Positions 41,447-48,740 of a stretch of DNA of 48,740 nucleotides are shown one piece after another (within the stretch, counting starts at the first letter, position 1; every line of letters begins with the position of its first letter). The notes beneath the pieces are model-generated. The model ran no database searches and was not told the origin of the DNA. It saw only the letters and a program-made list of their open reading frames with translations. The position numbers and the translations under genes are program-made. Source of the stretch: CAMEON01 sp045531965. Its GTDB lineage: Bacteria; Bacillota; Clostridia; Oscillospirales; CAG-272. Where the stretch lies: contig JAZSFA010000130.1 of assembly GCA_045531965.1 (NCBI GenBank), forward strand, positions 1 through 48,740, read 5' to 3'.

Positions 41447-42388
41447 TTATGTGTCGATAGAGGATTTGAGCGCTTGTTCATAAGCGGCTAAAAGCTTTTC
41501 CAAACGGTGATTCAGTCCAGATTTGGATAGAATGGGATCATGGACATCGGCAAGCTCCCGAAGACTGATCTCGGGATGCATCAGCCGAAGCTCGGCTGTG
41601 ACTTGAAGATCCTTCGGCAAGGTTTCCAGCAAATGGTGATCCTTGAGATAGGCAAGGGCATGGATGTATTTTGCGGAGGCGGAGATGGAACGGCTGATAT
41701 TGCCTGTATCGCAATTGGTGGCGCGGTTCTCGTTGTTTTTGATTTCACGCTCGACTTGGGTGTTGAGAATATCGAACAATCCCGAGGTGACTCCCATGTA
41801 GTTCAGCAGTTCAATGACGGCGGCGCCGCTTTTCCAAATAAAACCTACGTCACCGCTTCTCCGCGTACTGCCGGGCATAGAGTCGATATTCATGAACAGG
41901 GAACAGAGCAGATCCGCCCGACCGTCGGTAGGTGCTTTGATCTCCAAATGATAGGATTTTTGTGGATCGCTGATGGTACCGTAAGCAAGAAAAACGCCAC
42001 GCACAAAATGATTGGTACATTCGGGATCACGAAAACCCAAAACATGAGGAAGCACCGATTGATCGGCTTCCTTAGCCTGAGAAAGTTGCAGGAGTGTTTT
42101 GAAAATCTGTTTGTGATAGAAATAAACGTTGAGATATTTGTGCGCGCCTCGCGTCTCGGGATAAATGTCCGGTGTCAAATGGTACTGACTCTGAAATAGG
42201 TCTGTGATATAAGCTTGAAAGTCACAGTCGGAGCCCGAAGGGACTGGAAAACGGAAATAGATCCGATCATTTTTGGTTTGCGGTAAAGAAGAACCGTAAA
42301 GAAGACCGTATAACAGCGATCGACGGCAACAGGGCTTGGCAGTGTTGTGCCCCGCCAATTCTTCTTTGATCTGTGTACAAAAAGACAT
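41447..42388 (-). CDS. whiA: WhiA-type DNA-binding regulator
   Basis: 313 residues, the usual WhiA length. The N-terminal part starts MSFCTQIKEELA and contains two LAGLIDADG-homing-endonuclease-like repeats without endonuclease residues, as in all WhiA proteins. The C-terminal helix-turn-helix part carries ISLRELADVHDPILSKSGLN, then HRLEKLL. WhiA is linked to cell division and sporulation in Gram-positive bacteria. The gene starts two bases after murB ends. In most Clostridia rapZ and yvcK stand between murB and whiA; here they are absent. Confidence 0.95.
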   Translation of the reverse strand: MSFCTQIKEELAGHNTAKPCCRRSLLYGLLYGSSLPQTKNDRIYFRFPVPSGSDCDFQAYITDLFQSQYHLTPDIYPETRGAHKYLNVYFYHKQIFKTLLQLSQAKEADQSVLPHVLGFRDPECTNHFVRGVFLAYGTISDPQKSYHLEIKAPTDGRADLLCSLFMNIDSMPGSTRRSGDVGFIWKSGAAVIELLNYMGVTSGLFDILNTQVEREIKNNENRATNCDTGNISRSISASAKYIHALAYLKDHHLLETLPKDLQVTAELRLMHPEISLRELADVHDPILSKSGLNHRLEKLLAAYEQALKSSIDT

Positions 42389-42390
42389 AC

Positions 42391-43365
42391 TTACCTCTGT
42401 TGATTCGTATGAGATATGAGCTTGATTTCTCGCTCAAGTTGAATGCCATGGTTGATCCTGACCACGTGCTCTATATGTTCAATCAGGGAGAGAATATCGT
42501 GAGACGTGGCGTTCCCGAGATTGACAATAAACCCCGCGTGCTTTTCGGACACTTGGGCACCGCCAATGGTAAAACCCTTCAGTCCGCTCTCTTCAATAAG
42601 CTTGCCGGCAAAGGTACCTGTAGGGCGCTTGAATACGCTTCCCGCGCTGTGCTGATTCAAGGGCTGCTTTAATTGCCGTGAAGTCATATTCTGGGACATC
42701 TCGTTGACAATGATGTCGCGCACGCCCGTCTTCATGCGGAGCGTGGCAGATAGCACCACGTATTCGGGATGTTCAGAAAACAGACTGTGCCTGTAGGCAT
42801 AGTGAAGCTGTTCTCTTTCAGCCGTTCGGACTTCACCTGCTTGTGTGTCAAAAAAGTCAACCGAAACGACCACGTCGGACATTTCGCCGCCATAGGCTCC
42901 GGCGTTCATCACGACAGCACCGCCTACGAAGCCGGGAATGCCATAGGCAAAGGCAAGACCATTCAACGCGCGACCATCGGCAACACATTGTTTGGATAAA
43001 ATGTGCAGGGAAGCACCGCATTCAGCCTCGACATACACCCAACCGTCAGGATCAGGGGAGGAAAAGGAGACGTTTTGAAGACGTTTTGTCATGATGACAA
43101 GACCGCGATAGCCCTCATCCTCAAACAGGACGTTGCTGCCGTTACCCAAAATGCAGACAGGAAGCTCGGGATGCAGCTGGTTGACCAAACGAAGAATTTG
43201 GAGTAGTTCCTCGCGATTTTCAGGGGTTACAGTGATTGCCGCCGGACCGCCTACACGGAAGGAGGTGTGTTGGCACATGGGGACATCCAGTGCCACGGAA
43301 GGGGTGATGAGGGATAAAAGATCTATGAAATGTGAAAATGGATACAAGTGAGGGGGGATAAACAT
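42391..43365 (-). CDS. murB: UDP-N-acetylenolpyruvoylglucosamine reductase
   Basis: 324 residues. FAD-dependent MurB reduces UDP-GlcNAc-enolpyruvate to UDP-MurNAc with NADPH in peptidoglycan synthesis. The FAD domain has TSFRVGGPA, ILGNGSNVLF and GIPGFVGGAVVMNAGAYGGE. The substrate domain has SAGSVFKRP with the catalytic Ser and GAQVSEKHAGFIVN. The terminal EREIKLI supplies the catalytic Glu. An N-terminal stretch of about 28 residues precedes the fold. CAGGAG precedes the ATG. It heads murB-whiA and follows the HAD gene. Confidence 0.97.
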   Translation of the reverse strand: MFIPPHLYPFSHFIDLLSLITPSVALDVPMCQHTSFRVGGPAAITVTPENREELLQILRLVNQLHPELPVCILGNGSNVLFEDEGYRGLVIMTKRLQNVSFSSPDPDGWVYVEAECGASLHILSKQCVADGRALNGLAFAYGIPGFVGGAVVMNAGAYGGEMSDVVVSVDFFDTQAGEVRTAEREQLHYAYRHSLFSEHPEYVVLSATLRMKTGVRDIIVNEMSQNMTSRQLKQPLNQHSAGSVFKRPTGTFAGKLIEESGLKGFTIGGAQVSEKHAGFIVNLGNATSHDILSLIEHIEHVVRINHGIQLEREIKLISHTNQQR

Positions 43366-43377
43366 AAAAAACTCCTG

Positions 43378-44067
43378 TCAGTCAAATAATATGATTCGTT
43401 CAATTTCAGAAAAGCTTTCGGCAACGTAGGTGACGGGAAGATTACAGGGCAGGGGCCGACGTAGAGGATTGAACCAACAGGTATCCAGTCCCGCGTTGAT
43501 GCCTCCTTGGATATCGGAGGTCAGGGAGTCTCCTACGACGATGGTGTCTTGAGGATCAAAATCGGGGATCTCCTTCATCACTGCTTTGAAATATTCAATG
43601 TGAGGTTTCTCATAGCCGATCTTTTGGGAGATGAAGCAGTTTTCGAACAGTGGGAACAGGGGGCTCGGATCAAAACGTCCCGCCTGCACCCGTGCGTTTC
43701 CGTTGGTAATAAGAAACATACGGCATTCCCCGTATAAATGCTGACAAAAATCCAAGGCGCCGGGCAGAAGATAGGATTTTGTACTCAATGCCTCCATGTA
43801 ATCGTCTGCCATTTTTTTTGCATCGAAAGCATACCCATAGTTGTGAAAGAAATCCGCAAAACGGTTGATGCATAAAGCCTCACGGGTAACTTCACCGCGC
43901 TCCAGGCGCTTCCAGTATGCATCGTTGATGGCGCTGTAGCAGGCGATGATCTCGGGGTTGGTGGGGAGTCCACGCGCGCGCAGACAATCGCACAGTGCAT
44001 CATGCTCGGAACGTGAAAAATCCAGCAAGGTGTTATCTGCATCAATCAGGGCAATATGGTACGACAT
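43378..44067 (-). CDS. HAD hydrolase, YjjG-type nucleotidase
   Basis: 229 residues from the ATG at 44067, eight bases after AGGAG; an upstream ATG at 44118 lacks a site. HAD motif I reads IDADNTLLDF (residues 6-15), motif II ITNGN, motif III lies in YEKPHIEYF and motif IV is VVGDSLTSDIQGG. The pattern fits the YjjG (TIGR02254) group, which removes phosphate from pyrimidine and non-canonical nucleotides. It is the first gene of the minus-strand operon, whose promoter is at 44135-44163, with 12 bases to murB. Confidence 0.9.
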   Translation of the reverse strand: MSYHIALIDADNTLLDFSRSEHDALCDCLRARGLPTNPEIIACYSAINDAYWKRLERGEVTREALCINRFADFFHNYGYAFDAKKMADDYMEALSTKSYLLPGALDFCQHLYGECRMFLITNGNARVQAGRFDPSPLFPLFENCFISQKIGYEKPHIEYFKAVMKEIPDFDPQDTIVVGDSLTSDIQGGINAGLDTCWFNPLRRPLPCNLPVTYVAESFSEIERIILFD

Positions 44068-44134
44068 GAGGTTACTCCTAACATATGAAATAGAGAGAAA
44101 AAACGTGAAATTGAACACACGTATTCAACATTAT

Positions 44135-44163
44135 ATTATAGCAGAAATTCACGATGATTGCAA
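44135..44163 (-). promoter_or_regulatory. Promoter of the HAD-murB-whiA operon
   Basis: Minus strand: TTGCAA (44158-44163), 17 bases, TATAAT (44135-44140). It is back to back with the plus-strand promoter at 44184. Confidence 0.7.
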
Positions 44164-44183
44164 GGGGTTACACGGATTTACCA

Positions 44184-44212
44184 TTGACATTTTTGTTGAG
44201 GCGTGTTAAAAT
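44184..44212 (+). promoter_or_regulatory. Promoter of the metallophosphoesterase gene
   Basis: TTGACA (44184-44189), 17 bases, TAAAAT (44207-44212), then AAAGGAACC before the ATG at 44245. Confidence 0.8.
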
Positions 44213-44244
44213 AAGTCAAGAAAACGTAAAGAAAGGAACCATAA

Positions 44245-45090
44245 ATGAAAATTGGCGTTTTAGGAGATATTCACAGTAATTTTGCCGCGCTGCAAGCGTG
44301 TCTTGAATACATGGAAAAGGCGCATATTGGAAGTATTGCTTTCCTGGGGGATTATATCAGCGATTGCCCCTCCCCTCAAAAGACTTTGTCTCTTTTGAAA
44401 CAAGCCTCTACCGCCTTTCAGACCGAGTTTATCCGAGGTAATCGTGAAGAATATATGATCAATCAAAAGGACTGTCCCAATCCCGACTGGCAGTACGGTT
44501 CTGCCTGGGGGTCCTTGTTCCATACCTTTAACCGCTTGACGGAAGAGGATATTCAATGGTTTCGCACGCTGCCCATCTATCGCCGTGTTTCTCCGACGAT
44601 CGGTCAGCCTTATGAGATGTGCCACGGCACACCGACAGTGGCTCGAAAGATCGTCTACCCCCAATCCGAAGAAAGTAAAATCCTGTCTGAACAAATGACA
44701 ACACCTCTGCTATTGTGCGCTCATTCCCACGTGCAGTTTATGGAAAACTTTCAAAACGGTGTCATTCTGAACTGCGGCTCCGTTGGCATCCCCTGCGACA
44801 ATGACCCCTGCGCCCGCATGGCTGTGCTGACCGAAACGCGTGATGGCTGGGATGCTGAGCTTGTCCGCATCCCCTATGATATCTCACCCTTGGAACAGGA
44901 ATTTATGGAGAGCGGATTTATGGAGGAGGCGGTTGTTTGGGCAAAGATCATGTTGGAAACCGTCAGAACAGGCCGTGAATATAGCTGGAAATGTATCAAC
45001 GTGGTCAATCAGTTGTGCAAGGAGACAGGGGCTTCACGCAACGAGGAATGGCTTTGGCAGACAGCCGCGAGACAGGTTGGCATCCTTTGA
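44245..45090 (+). CDS. Metallophosphoesterase, YfcE/COG0639-type
   Basis: 281 residues with all calcineurin-like motifs intact: LGDIHSNFAAL (6-16, DxH), FLGDYISD (GD), IRGNREEY (GN), MCHGTP and CAHSHVQF. It should be a two-metal phosphodiesterase or phosphatase of the cytoplasm, with unknown substrate. This contrasts with the altered protein at 40727. It stands alone between a divergent operon and the tRNA. The C-terminal 80 residues are helical and less conserved. Confidence 0.88.
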   Translation: MKIGVLGDIHSNFAALQACLEYMEKAHIGSIAFLGDYISDCPSPQKTLSLLKQASTAFQTEFIRGNREEYMINQKDCPNPDWQYGSAWGSLFHTFNRLTEEDIQWFRTLPIYRRVSPTIGQPYEMCHGTPTVARKIVYPQSEESKILSEQMTTPLLLCAHSHVQFMENFQNGVILNCGSVGIPCDNDPCARMAVLTETRDGWDAELVRIPYDISPLEQEFMESGFMEEAVVWAKIMLETVRTGREYSWKCINVVNQLCKETGASRNEEWLWQTAARQVGIL

Positions 45091-45169
45091 CAACTTGTCA
45101 AGGAATGCGTTCGTTTGAAAACTTTCGAGAAAAAATAAAAAAAACAGAAGAAAAATTTTGCAAAACCTC

Positions 45170-45198
45170 TTGACAAATTCAAAGAGGTATGCTATAAT
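45170..45198 (+). promoter_or_regulatory. Promoter of tRNA-Arg
   Basis: TTGACA (45170-45175), 17 bases, TATAAT (45193-45198), both at consensus, 25 bases upstream of the mature tRNA 5' end. The AT-rich run upstream resembles an UP element. Confidence 0.9.
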
Positions 45199-45223
45199 AC
45201 ACGAGTGCTCAAGAGAGCATCCT

Positions 45224-45300
45224 GCGGTGTTAGCTCAGCTGGATAGAGTGCCTGGCTACGAACCAGTAGGTCGGGGGTTCGAGTCCCTTACACCGCGCCA
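45224..45300 (+). tRNA. tRNA-Arg (anticodon ACG)
   Basis: Acceptor arms GCGGTGT (45224-45230) and ACACCGC (45290-45296) pair fully; the D arm is TAGCTCAGCTGGATAGAG. Anticodon stem CTGG/CCAG encloses CTACGAA with anticodon ACG. The T arm has GGTTCGAGTCC. Discriminator G and an encoded CCA end at 45300. The first anticodon base would be converted to inosine, reading CGU, CGC and CGA. Confidence 0.97.
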
Positions 45301-45303
45301 CTA

Positions 45304-45330
45304 AACCTCGTCTTCGGGCGAGGTTTTTTG
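45304..45330 (+). terminator. Terminator of tRNA-Arg
   Basis: AACCTCG (45304-45310) and CGAGGTT (45319-45325) pair around TCTTCGGG, followed by TTTTTG. Confidence 0.9.
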
Positions 45331-45373
45331 TTTCATGCCGACGATCGAGAACTGACAAAGAAAGGGGAAGACC

Positions 45374-46702
45374 ATGAAAATAAGCATGACGGTAAAAAAC
45401 CTGATCATGACTACTTTTTTGGCAATTGTTGCCAACGGATGGCTGCTTCTCCGACAAAACCTTTTGTGGCTCATCCTGATGATCCCTTTGTTTCTGATCC
45501 TTTTTCTTCTCCCTTTGCGTATCCTGAAGAAAACCAAATCGAAACGGTGGATCTTCTGCCATCTGGGTGGGGAACTTTTGGCATATTTCGTATGGTCTTT
45601 GATTCCTTCCATCATTTATCATGTGGTGTTGATCGTTCTTTATTGGGAAACCAACAAAATGTCGGTGATCCACAGTGCCTTGTTCTGTATCGCGGTGTCG
45701 GCTTTCGTCTTTTGGTTCGGTATCATCTGTGTTTATTGCTCATCTGTACAGCTCGGTATCAAATGGCGGGTGGTTGGCGCCCTTTGCGGCATGATCCCGA
45801 TTGCCAACCTCATCATTTTGGGGCGGATCATTCGAACTGTTGTGACAGAAGTGGCATTTGAATGCCAAAAGGAACAGATTAACAGGGATAGGAAAGCGCA
45901 GCAGGTATGCGCGACCAAATATCCCATCCTGTTGGTACACGGTGTCTTTTTCAGGGATTCCAAACGGTTTAACTATTGGGGGCGCATCCCCAAGGAGCTG
46001 ATACAAAATGGTGCGACCGTTTTTTACGGAGAGCACCAGTCGGCACTCTCTGTGGCTGACAGCGCCGCTGAGTTGAATCTACGGATCAAGAATATCATCG
46101 AAACCACAGGCTGTGAAAAACTGCATATCATCGCCCATTCCAAGGGAGGGCTTGACTGCCGTTATGCCATCGCCAAGCTGGATGCCGCCCCTTACGTGGC
46201 TTCTCTGACCACCATCAATACGCCCCATAAGGGTTGTCTGTTTGCAGACCGCCTTTTGAATTTTGCGCCTGATCCCATCAAAGAAAAAGTGGCGGATATC
46301 TACAACGGAGCTGCCAGAAAACTGGGGGATCTGTCGCCCGATTTTCTTGCCGCTGTCAGCGATCTCACCGTTGCCGCGTGTGAACGCTACGATCAGGAGT
46401 TGATTGTGCCTGATCCGATTATCCGAAGAAGTGTGGGTTCTAAATTGAATACGGCGCAAAGCGGGCAGTTTCCGCTGAATTTTTCCTACCGGTTTGTCAA
46501 ATATTATGACGGTGCCAACGATGGCTTGGTGGGAGAAAATTCTTTCCCTTGGGGCGATAGCTATGTGCTGCTCACCCATGAGGGCAAGAGAGGTATTTCT
46601 CACGGTGATATGATCGATCTGAACCGCGAGAATTTGGAGGGCTTTGACGTGCGGGAGTTTTATGTCTCCCTTGTGTCCGAGCTGAAACAGAGGGGTTTAT
46701 AA
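45374..46702 (+). CDS. Membrane-anchored lipase-like alpha/beta hydrolase
   Basis: 442 residues. The N-terminal 170 residues contain about five hydrophobic helices (for example LLWLILMIPLFLILFLLPL). An alpha/beta hydrolase domain follows from about 184: ILLVHGVFFRD for the oxyanion hole, IIAHSKGGLDCR with the Ser nucleophile, INTPHKG, and YYDGANDGLV plus GISHGDMID for the acid and His. This is the pattern of triacylglycerol lipases/esterases of the palmitoyl-thioesterase-like type. Fusion to a multi-helix anchor is less common. AAAGGGGAAG precedes the ATG. A terminator follows. Confidence 0.83.
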   Translation: MKISMTVKNLIMTTFLAIVANGWLLLRQNLLWLILMIPLFLILFLLPLRILKKTKSKRWIFCHLGGELLAYFVWSLIPSIIYHVVLIVLYWETNKMSVIHSALFCIAVSAFVFWFGIICVYCSSVQLGIKWRVVGALCGMIPIANLIILGRIIRTVVTEVAFECQKEQINRDRKAQQVCATKYPILLVHGVFFRDSKRFNYWGRIPKELIQNGATVFYGEHQSALSVADSAAELNLRIKNIIETTGCEKLHIIAHSKGGLDCRYAIAKLDAAPYVASLTTINTPHKGCLFADRLLNFAPDPIKEKVADIYNGAARKLGDLSPDFLAAVSDLTVAACERYDQELIVPDPIIRRSVGSKLNTAQSGQFPLNFSYRFVKYYDGANDGLVGENSFPWGDSYVLLTHEGKRGISHGDMIDLNRENLEGFDVREFYVSLVSELKQRGL

Positions 46703-46715
46703 CCCATGCTTTAAA

Positions 46716-46745
46716 GGGCAGACACAAGGTCTGTCCTTCTTTTTC
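46716..46745 (+). terminator. Terminator of the lipase-like gene
   Basis: GGGCAGAC (46716-46723), ACAAG loop, GTCTGTCC (46729-46736), then TTCTTTTT. Confidence 0.88.
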
Positions 46746-46755
46746 TTCTTTACCC

Positions 46756-46784
46756 TTGACAGACCGCTTGTCATGGTATATAAT
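46756..46784 (+). promoter_or_regulatory. Promoter of the DUF2079 gene
   Basis: TTGACA (46756-46761), 17 bases, TATAAT (46779-46784), 38 bases ahead of the ATG at 46823. Confidence 0.88.
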
Positions 46785-46822
46785 AAGATCAGATTTCCAG
46801 GAAACGGAGCATTGAATCGTCT

Positions 46823-48682
46823 ATGAACAATTTAACCGAAATAAAAAAGCACCTACGAAGTGCCTTTATGTGGGAGCGCGTCATTTGCCGATTGATTGCC
46901 GCGTGGTGTAGCTTTGCTGCGATCAACCTGTTCAGCCATGACGGGGATTTTTTCAAGCTGATGTTTGCCCAGGACACCTCCTTGGTGCGCGCAGCTTTGA
47001 TCATTATTCTATTTTTCTGTATTGATACGGTTGTGCAAACCTTGCTGCCCGAGTATGAAAGTGATACGTGGTCTCTTATGGTTGCCGCGACTTTCTGTGT
47101 TGCCCGCTGGCTATCGGTTTATGACAATAGCAAAAATCAATTTCTGTTCATGATGGCTGTGATCGCCATTTACAGCTTGTTCGTCGTTTATTTTGTGCAA
47201 AAAAATGACGCGCTTTGGAAGAAGTGGCAGCCCGGAGAAAAAACGGTGTGGACGACCACGCTGGTTTTGGGTGTGGTTTGCGGATTTATCATTGCCGCCA
47301 TTACCTGTTGCCGCTATCTGACCTTCTCATCTCCCAATTTTGATTTTGGTTTATTTGTCAATATGTTCCACAACATGAAGGAGACGGGACTTCCGCTGTC
47401 CACTGCGGAACGTGACGTTCTGCTCTCCCACTTTGTGGTGCATATCTCCCCCATTTACTATGTGTTGTTGCCGTTCTATTTCATTTTTCCGTCACCTCTG
47501 ACGCTGCAGATCGGCCAGGCGGTGGTGCTGGCATCGGGTGTGATCCCCGTCATGCTCCTGTGCCGCCATTTTAAACTCTCGGGCAAAGTAACCATGCTCG
47601 TGACCCTGATCTACGCTCTCTATCCCGCCCTTTCCGCAGGCTGTTTCTATGATATCCACGAGAACTGTTTCCTGACGCCGCTCCTTCTTTGGATGTTCTA
47701 TTTCTTTGAACGTGAAAAATACCCCTTCATGTACTTGTTTGCCTTTCTTACCCTCATGGTCAAGGAAGATGCCGCCATTTACGTGATCCTCTTTGCGTTG
47801 TTCGTTCTGCTGTCAAGGAAGAAATTCCTCCATGGCGGAATCCTCATGGTTGGTTCTTTGGCATATTTCGGTCTCGCGCTTGCCATTCTTCAAGTGTCCA
47901 GTGCCCACTATGCCGAGTTGTATGCCAACGCAACACCTAATCCTTCCATCAGCGGTCCTATGATCAACCGTTTCAATAACTTGATCTTCAATGCCGCGGA
48001 CGGTCTGATCGGTGTCATTAAAACCGCGCTGGTCAATCCCGGTTATCTTTTGACTCAGCTGTTCACAACCTCAAAGAGCGGCTGGGAAAAGTTTATCTAT
48101 TTCTTCCAGATGTTCCTCCCCTTGGGACTGCTTCCGTTCTGCACAAAGAAGGTATCCCGTTGGCTCTTGATCGTCCCCGTGCTGATGAACCTGCTCACCA
48201 ATTATCAGTATCAGTATGATATCGGGTTCCAATATCACTTTGGCATCATCGCGTTCCTCGTGTACGTGGCAATCATGAATCTCCCCGAGATGCACGCGCC
48301 GAACCGCAGGATCCTTGTCAGCATCGCCGCCGCCGCTTGTTGCTGTATGTACCTTGTATCGGTTCTGCCCAAATACACCACCTATACCCAAAGATGGGAA
48401 ACCGGAAAGGACACCTACCGTCAAATGGACGCCATCCTTGACACCATCCCGGAGGACGCATCGGTCACCTGTTCCTCCTTCCTCTTGGCACACATCGCCG
48501 ACAGAGAAGAAATCTATGAGCTGAAATACCACGGAGACGTGGGGGACACCGACTATGTTGTCTTTGATGCCCGCTACAAAATTGACGAAGAACAGCTCAA
48601 CGCCTACCTTGCACAAGGCTACGTGGTCAAGGAAGAGCATAAGGGTATGATTTTGATTTTGGAAAAAGCCGAGAAGGCATAA
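46823..48682 (+). CDS. DUF2079 polytopic membrane protein
   Basis: 619 residues with about 12 TM helices. The DUF2079 signature is visible: NFDFGLFVNMFHNMKETGLP after helix 4, LLSHFVVHISPIYYVLLPFY, and FYDIHENCFLTPLLLW with the later LTLMVKEDAAIY. The family is related to GT-C glycosyltransferases that use polyprenyl-phosphate sugars, but no activity is established. The C-terminal 120 residues are a soluble domain with alpha/beta character (SVTCSSFLLAHIADRE). It stands alone with its own promoter and terminator. Confidence 0.88.
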   Translation: MNNLTEIKKHLRSAFMWERVICRLIAAWCSFAAINLFSHDGDFFKLMFAQDTSLVRAALIIILFFCIDTVVQTLLPEYESDTWSLMVAATFCVARWLSVYDNSKNQFLFMMAVIAIYSLFVVYFVQKNDALWKKWQPGEKTVWTTTLVLGVVCGFIIAAITCCRYLTFSSPNFDFGLFVNMFHNMKETGLPLSTAERDVLLSHFVVHISPIYYVLLPFYFIFPSPLTLQIGQAVVLASGVIPVMLLCRHFKLSGKVTMLVTLIYALYPALSAGCFYDIHENCFLTPLLLWMFYFFEREKYPFMYLFAFLTLMVKEDAAIYVILFALFVLLSRKKFLHGGILMVGSLAYFGLALAILQVSSAHYAELYANATPNPSISGPMINRFNNLIFNAADGLIGVIKTALVNPGYLLTQLFTTSKSGWEKFIYFFQMFLPLGLLPFCTKKVSRWLLIVPVLMNLLTNYQYQYDIGFQYHFGIIAFLVYVAIMNLPEMHAPNRRILVSIAAAACCCMYLVSVLPKYTTYTQRWETGKDTYRQMDAILDTIPEDASVTCSSFLLAHIADREEIYELKYHGDVGDTDYVVFDARYKIDEEQLNAYLAQGYVVKEEHKGMILILEKAEKA

Positions 48683-48722
48683 AAAATCACCCAGAACTCA
48701 GGGATTTGGGGATTTTTTTTTA
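48683..48722 (+). terminator. Terminator of the DUF2079 gene
   Basis: AAAATC plus CCC pairs with GGG plus GATTTT, with one bulged A, followed by a run of T (to about 48721). Confidence 0.7.
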
Positions 48723-48740
48723 TCTTGTTATGTGTGATCT

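Overview
The window looks like chromosome of an uncultured gut- or rumen-type Clostridia (Bacillota). The signs are AGGAGG-type ribosome binding sites, TTGACA-17-TATAAT promoters, a murB-whiA pair, lipoproteins with classical lipoboxes, large serine recombinase remnants, and many surface glycosidases. The genus cannot be told from the sequence alone. There are no rRNA genes and no CRISPR array; one tRNA (Arg, ACG) is present.

Layout. (1) 1-5.5 kb, minus strand: housekeeping and unknown genes (trmL, an RsmF-like rRNA methyltransferase coupled to an ASCH-domain gene, a membrane protein, a sugar isomerase-like TIM barrel, an SGNH hydrolase), with a 102-bp inverted repeat element between trmL and rsmF. 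(2) 5.5-7.8 kb: mobile-element debris. It holds a broken four-helix-bundle gene, a dense hairpin array, a serine recombinase pseudogene with an internal deletion and a Gln at the catalytic Arg position, a 51-codon recombinase-associated ORF, iteron-like repeats, and a 159-bp MITE-like element with long terminal inverted repeats. (3) 7.8-31.6 kb, mostly plus strand: a large glycan-utilisation locus. It contains a GH123/DUF4091-like enzyme, two AraC regulators, a 1154-residue carbohydrate-binding lipoprotein, a multi-domain GH71/GH99-like surface enzyme, an orphan solute-binding lipoprotein, a GH42-like surface enzyme with chitobiase-C and FIVAR-like modules, two GH36 alpha-galactosidase-like lipoproteins, an NPCBM surface protein and a small alpha/beta hydrolase. 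(4) 32-39.2 kb, minus: RlmD with a C-terminal extension, a sugar O-acetyltransferase, a DUF3267 zincin-like membrane protein with a membrane partner, an unknown gene, an acetylxylan-esterase-like enzyme and an AT-rich unknown gene. (5) 39.3-44.1 kb, minus operon: HAD phosphatase, murB, whiA, metallophosphatase-like protein, second RlmD-like methyltransferase. (6) 44.2-48.7 kb, plus: metallophosphoesterase, tRNA-Arg, membrane-anchored lipase-like protein, DUF2079 membrane protein.

How it works together. The locus at 8-31 kb reads as a Gram-positive polysaccharide-utilisation region. Its exported proteins are either lipoproteins (Cys lipobox) or carry one common C-terminal signal, GCxxAxG - hydrophobic stretch - R/K-KKKE, that is not LPXTG. 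They share modules: a CBM6/35-like domain (three copies), F5/8C-like domains (two), and an unrecognised domain with a 'YKWD..Y' signature (four copies in three proteins). Two transcription units flanking the first AraC gene have an almost identical 50-bp block ending on the -35 box, the likely binding site of an AraC activator. A second AraC gene is divergent from the GH36 gene, with an inverted repeat between the promoters. A 99-bp two-hairpin element occurs in direct orientation at both ends of the 22.5-32.1 kb segment, which may mark it as a recombined cassette. No sugar permease or ABC ATPase gene is in the window.
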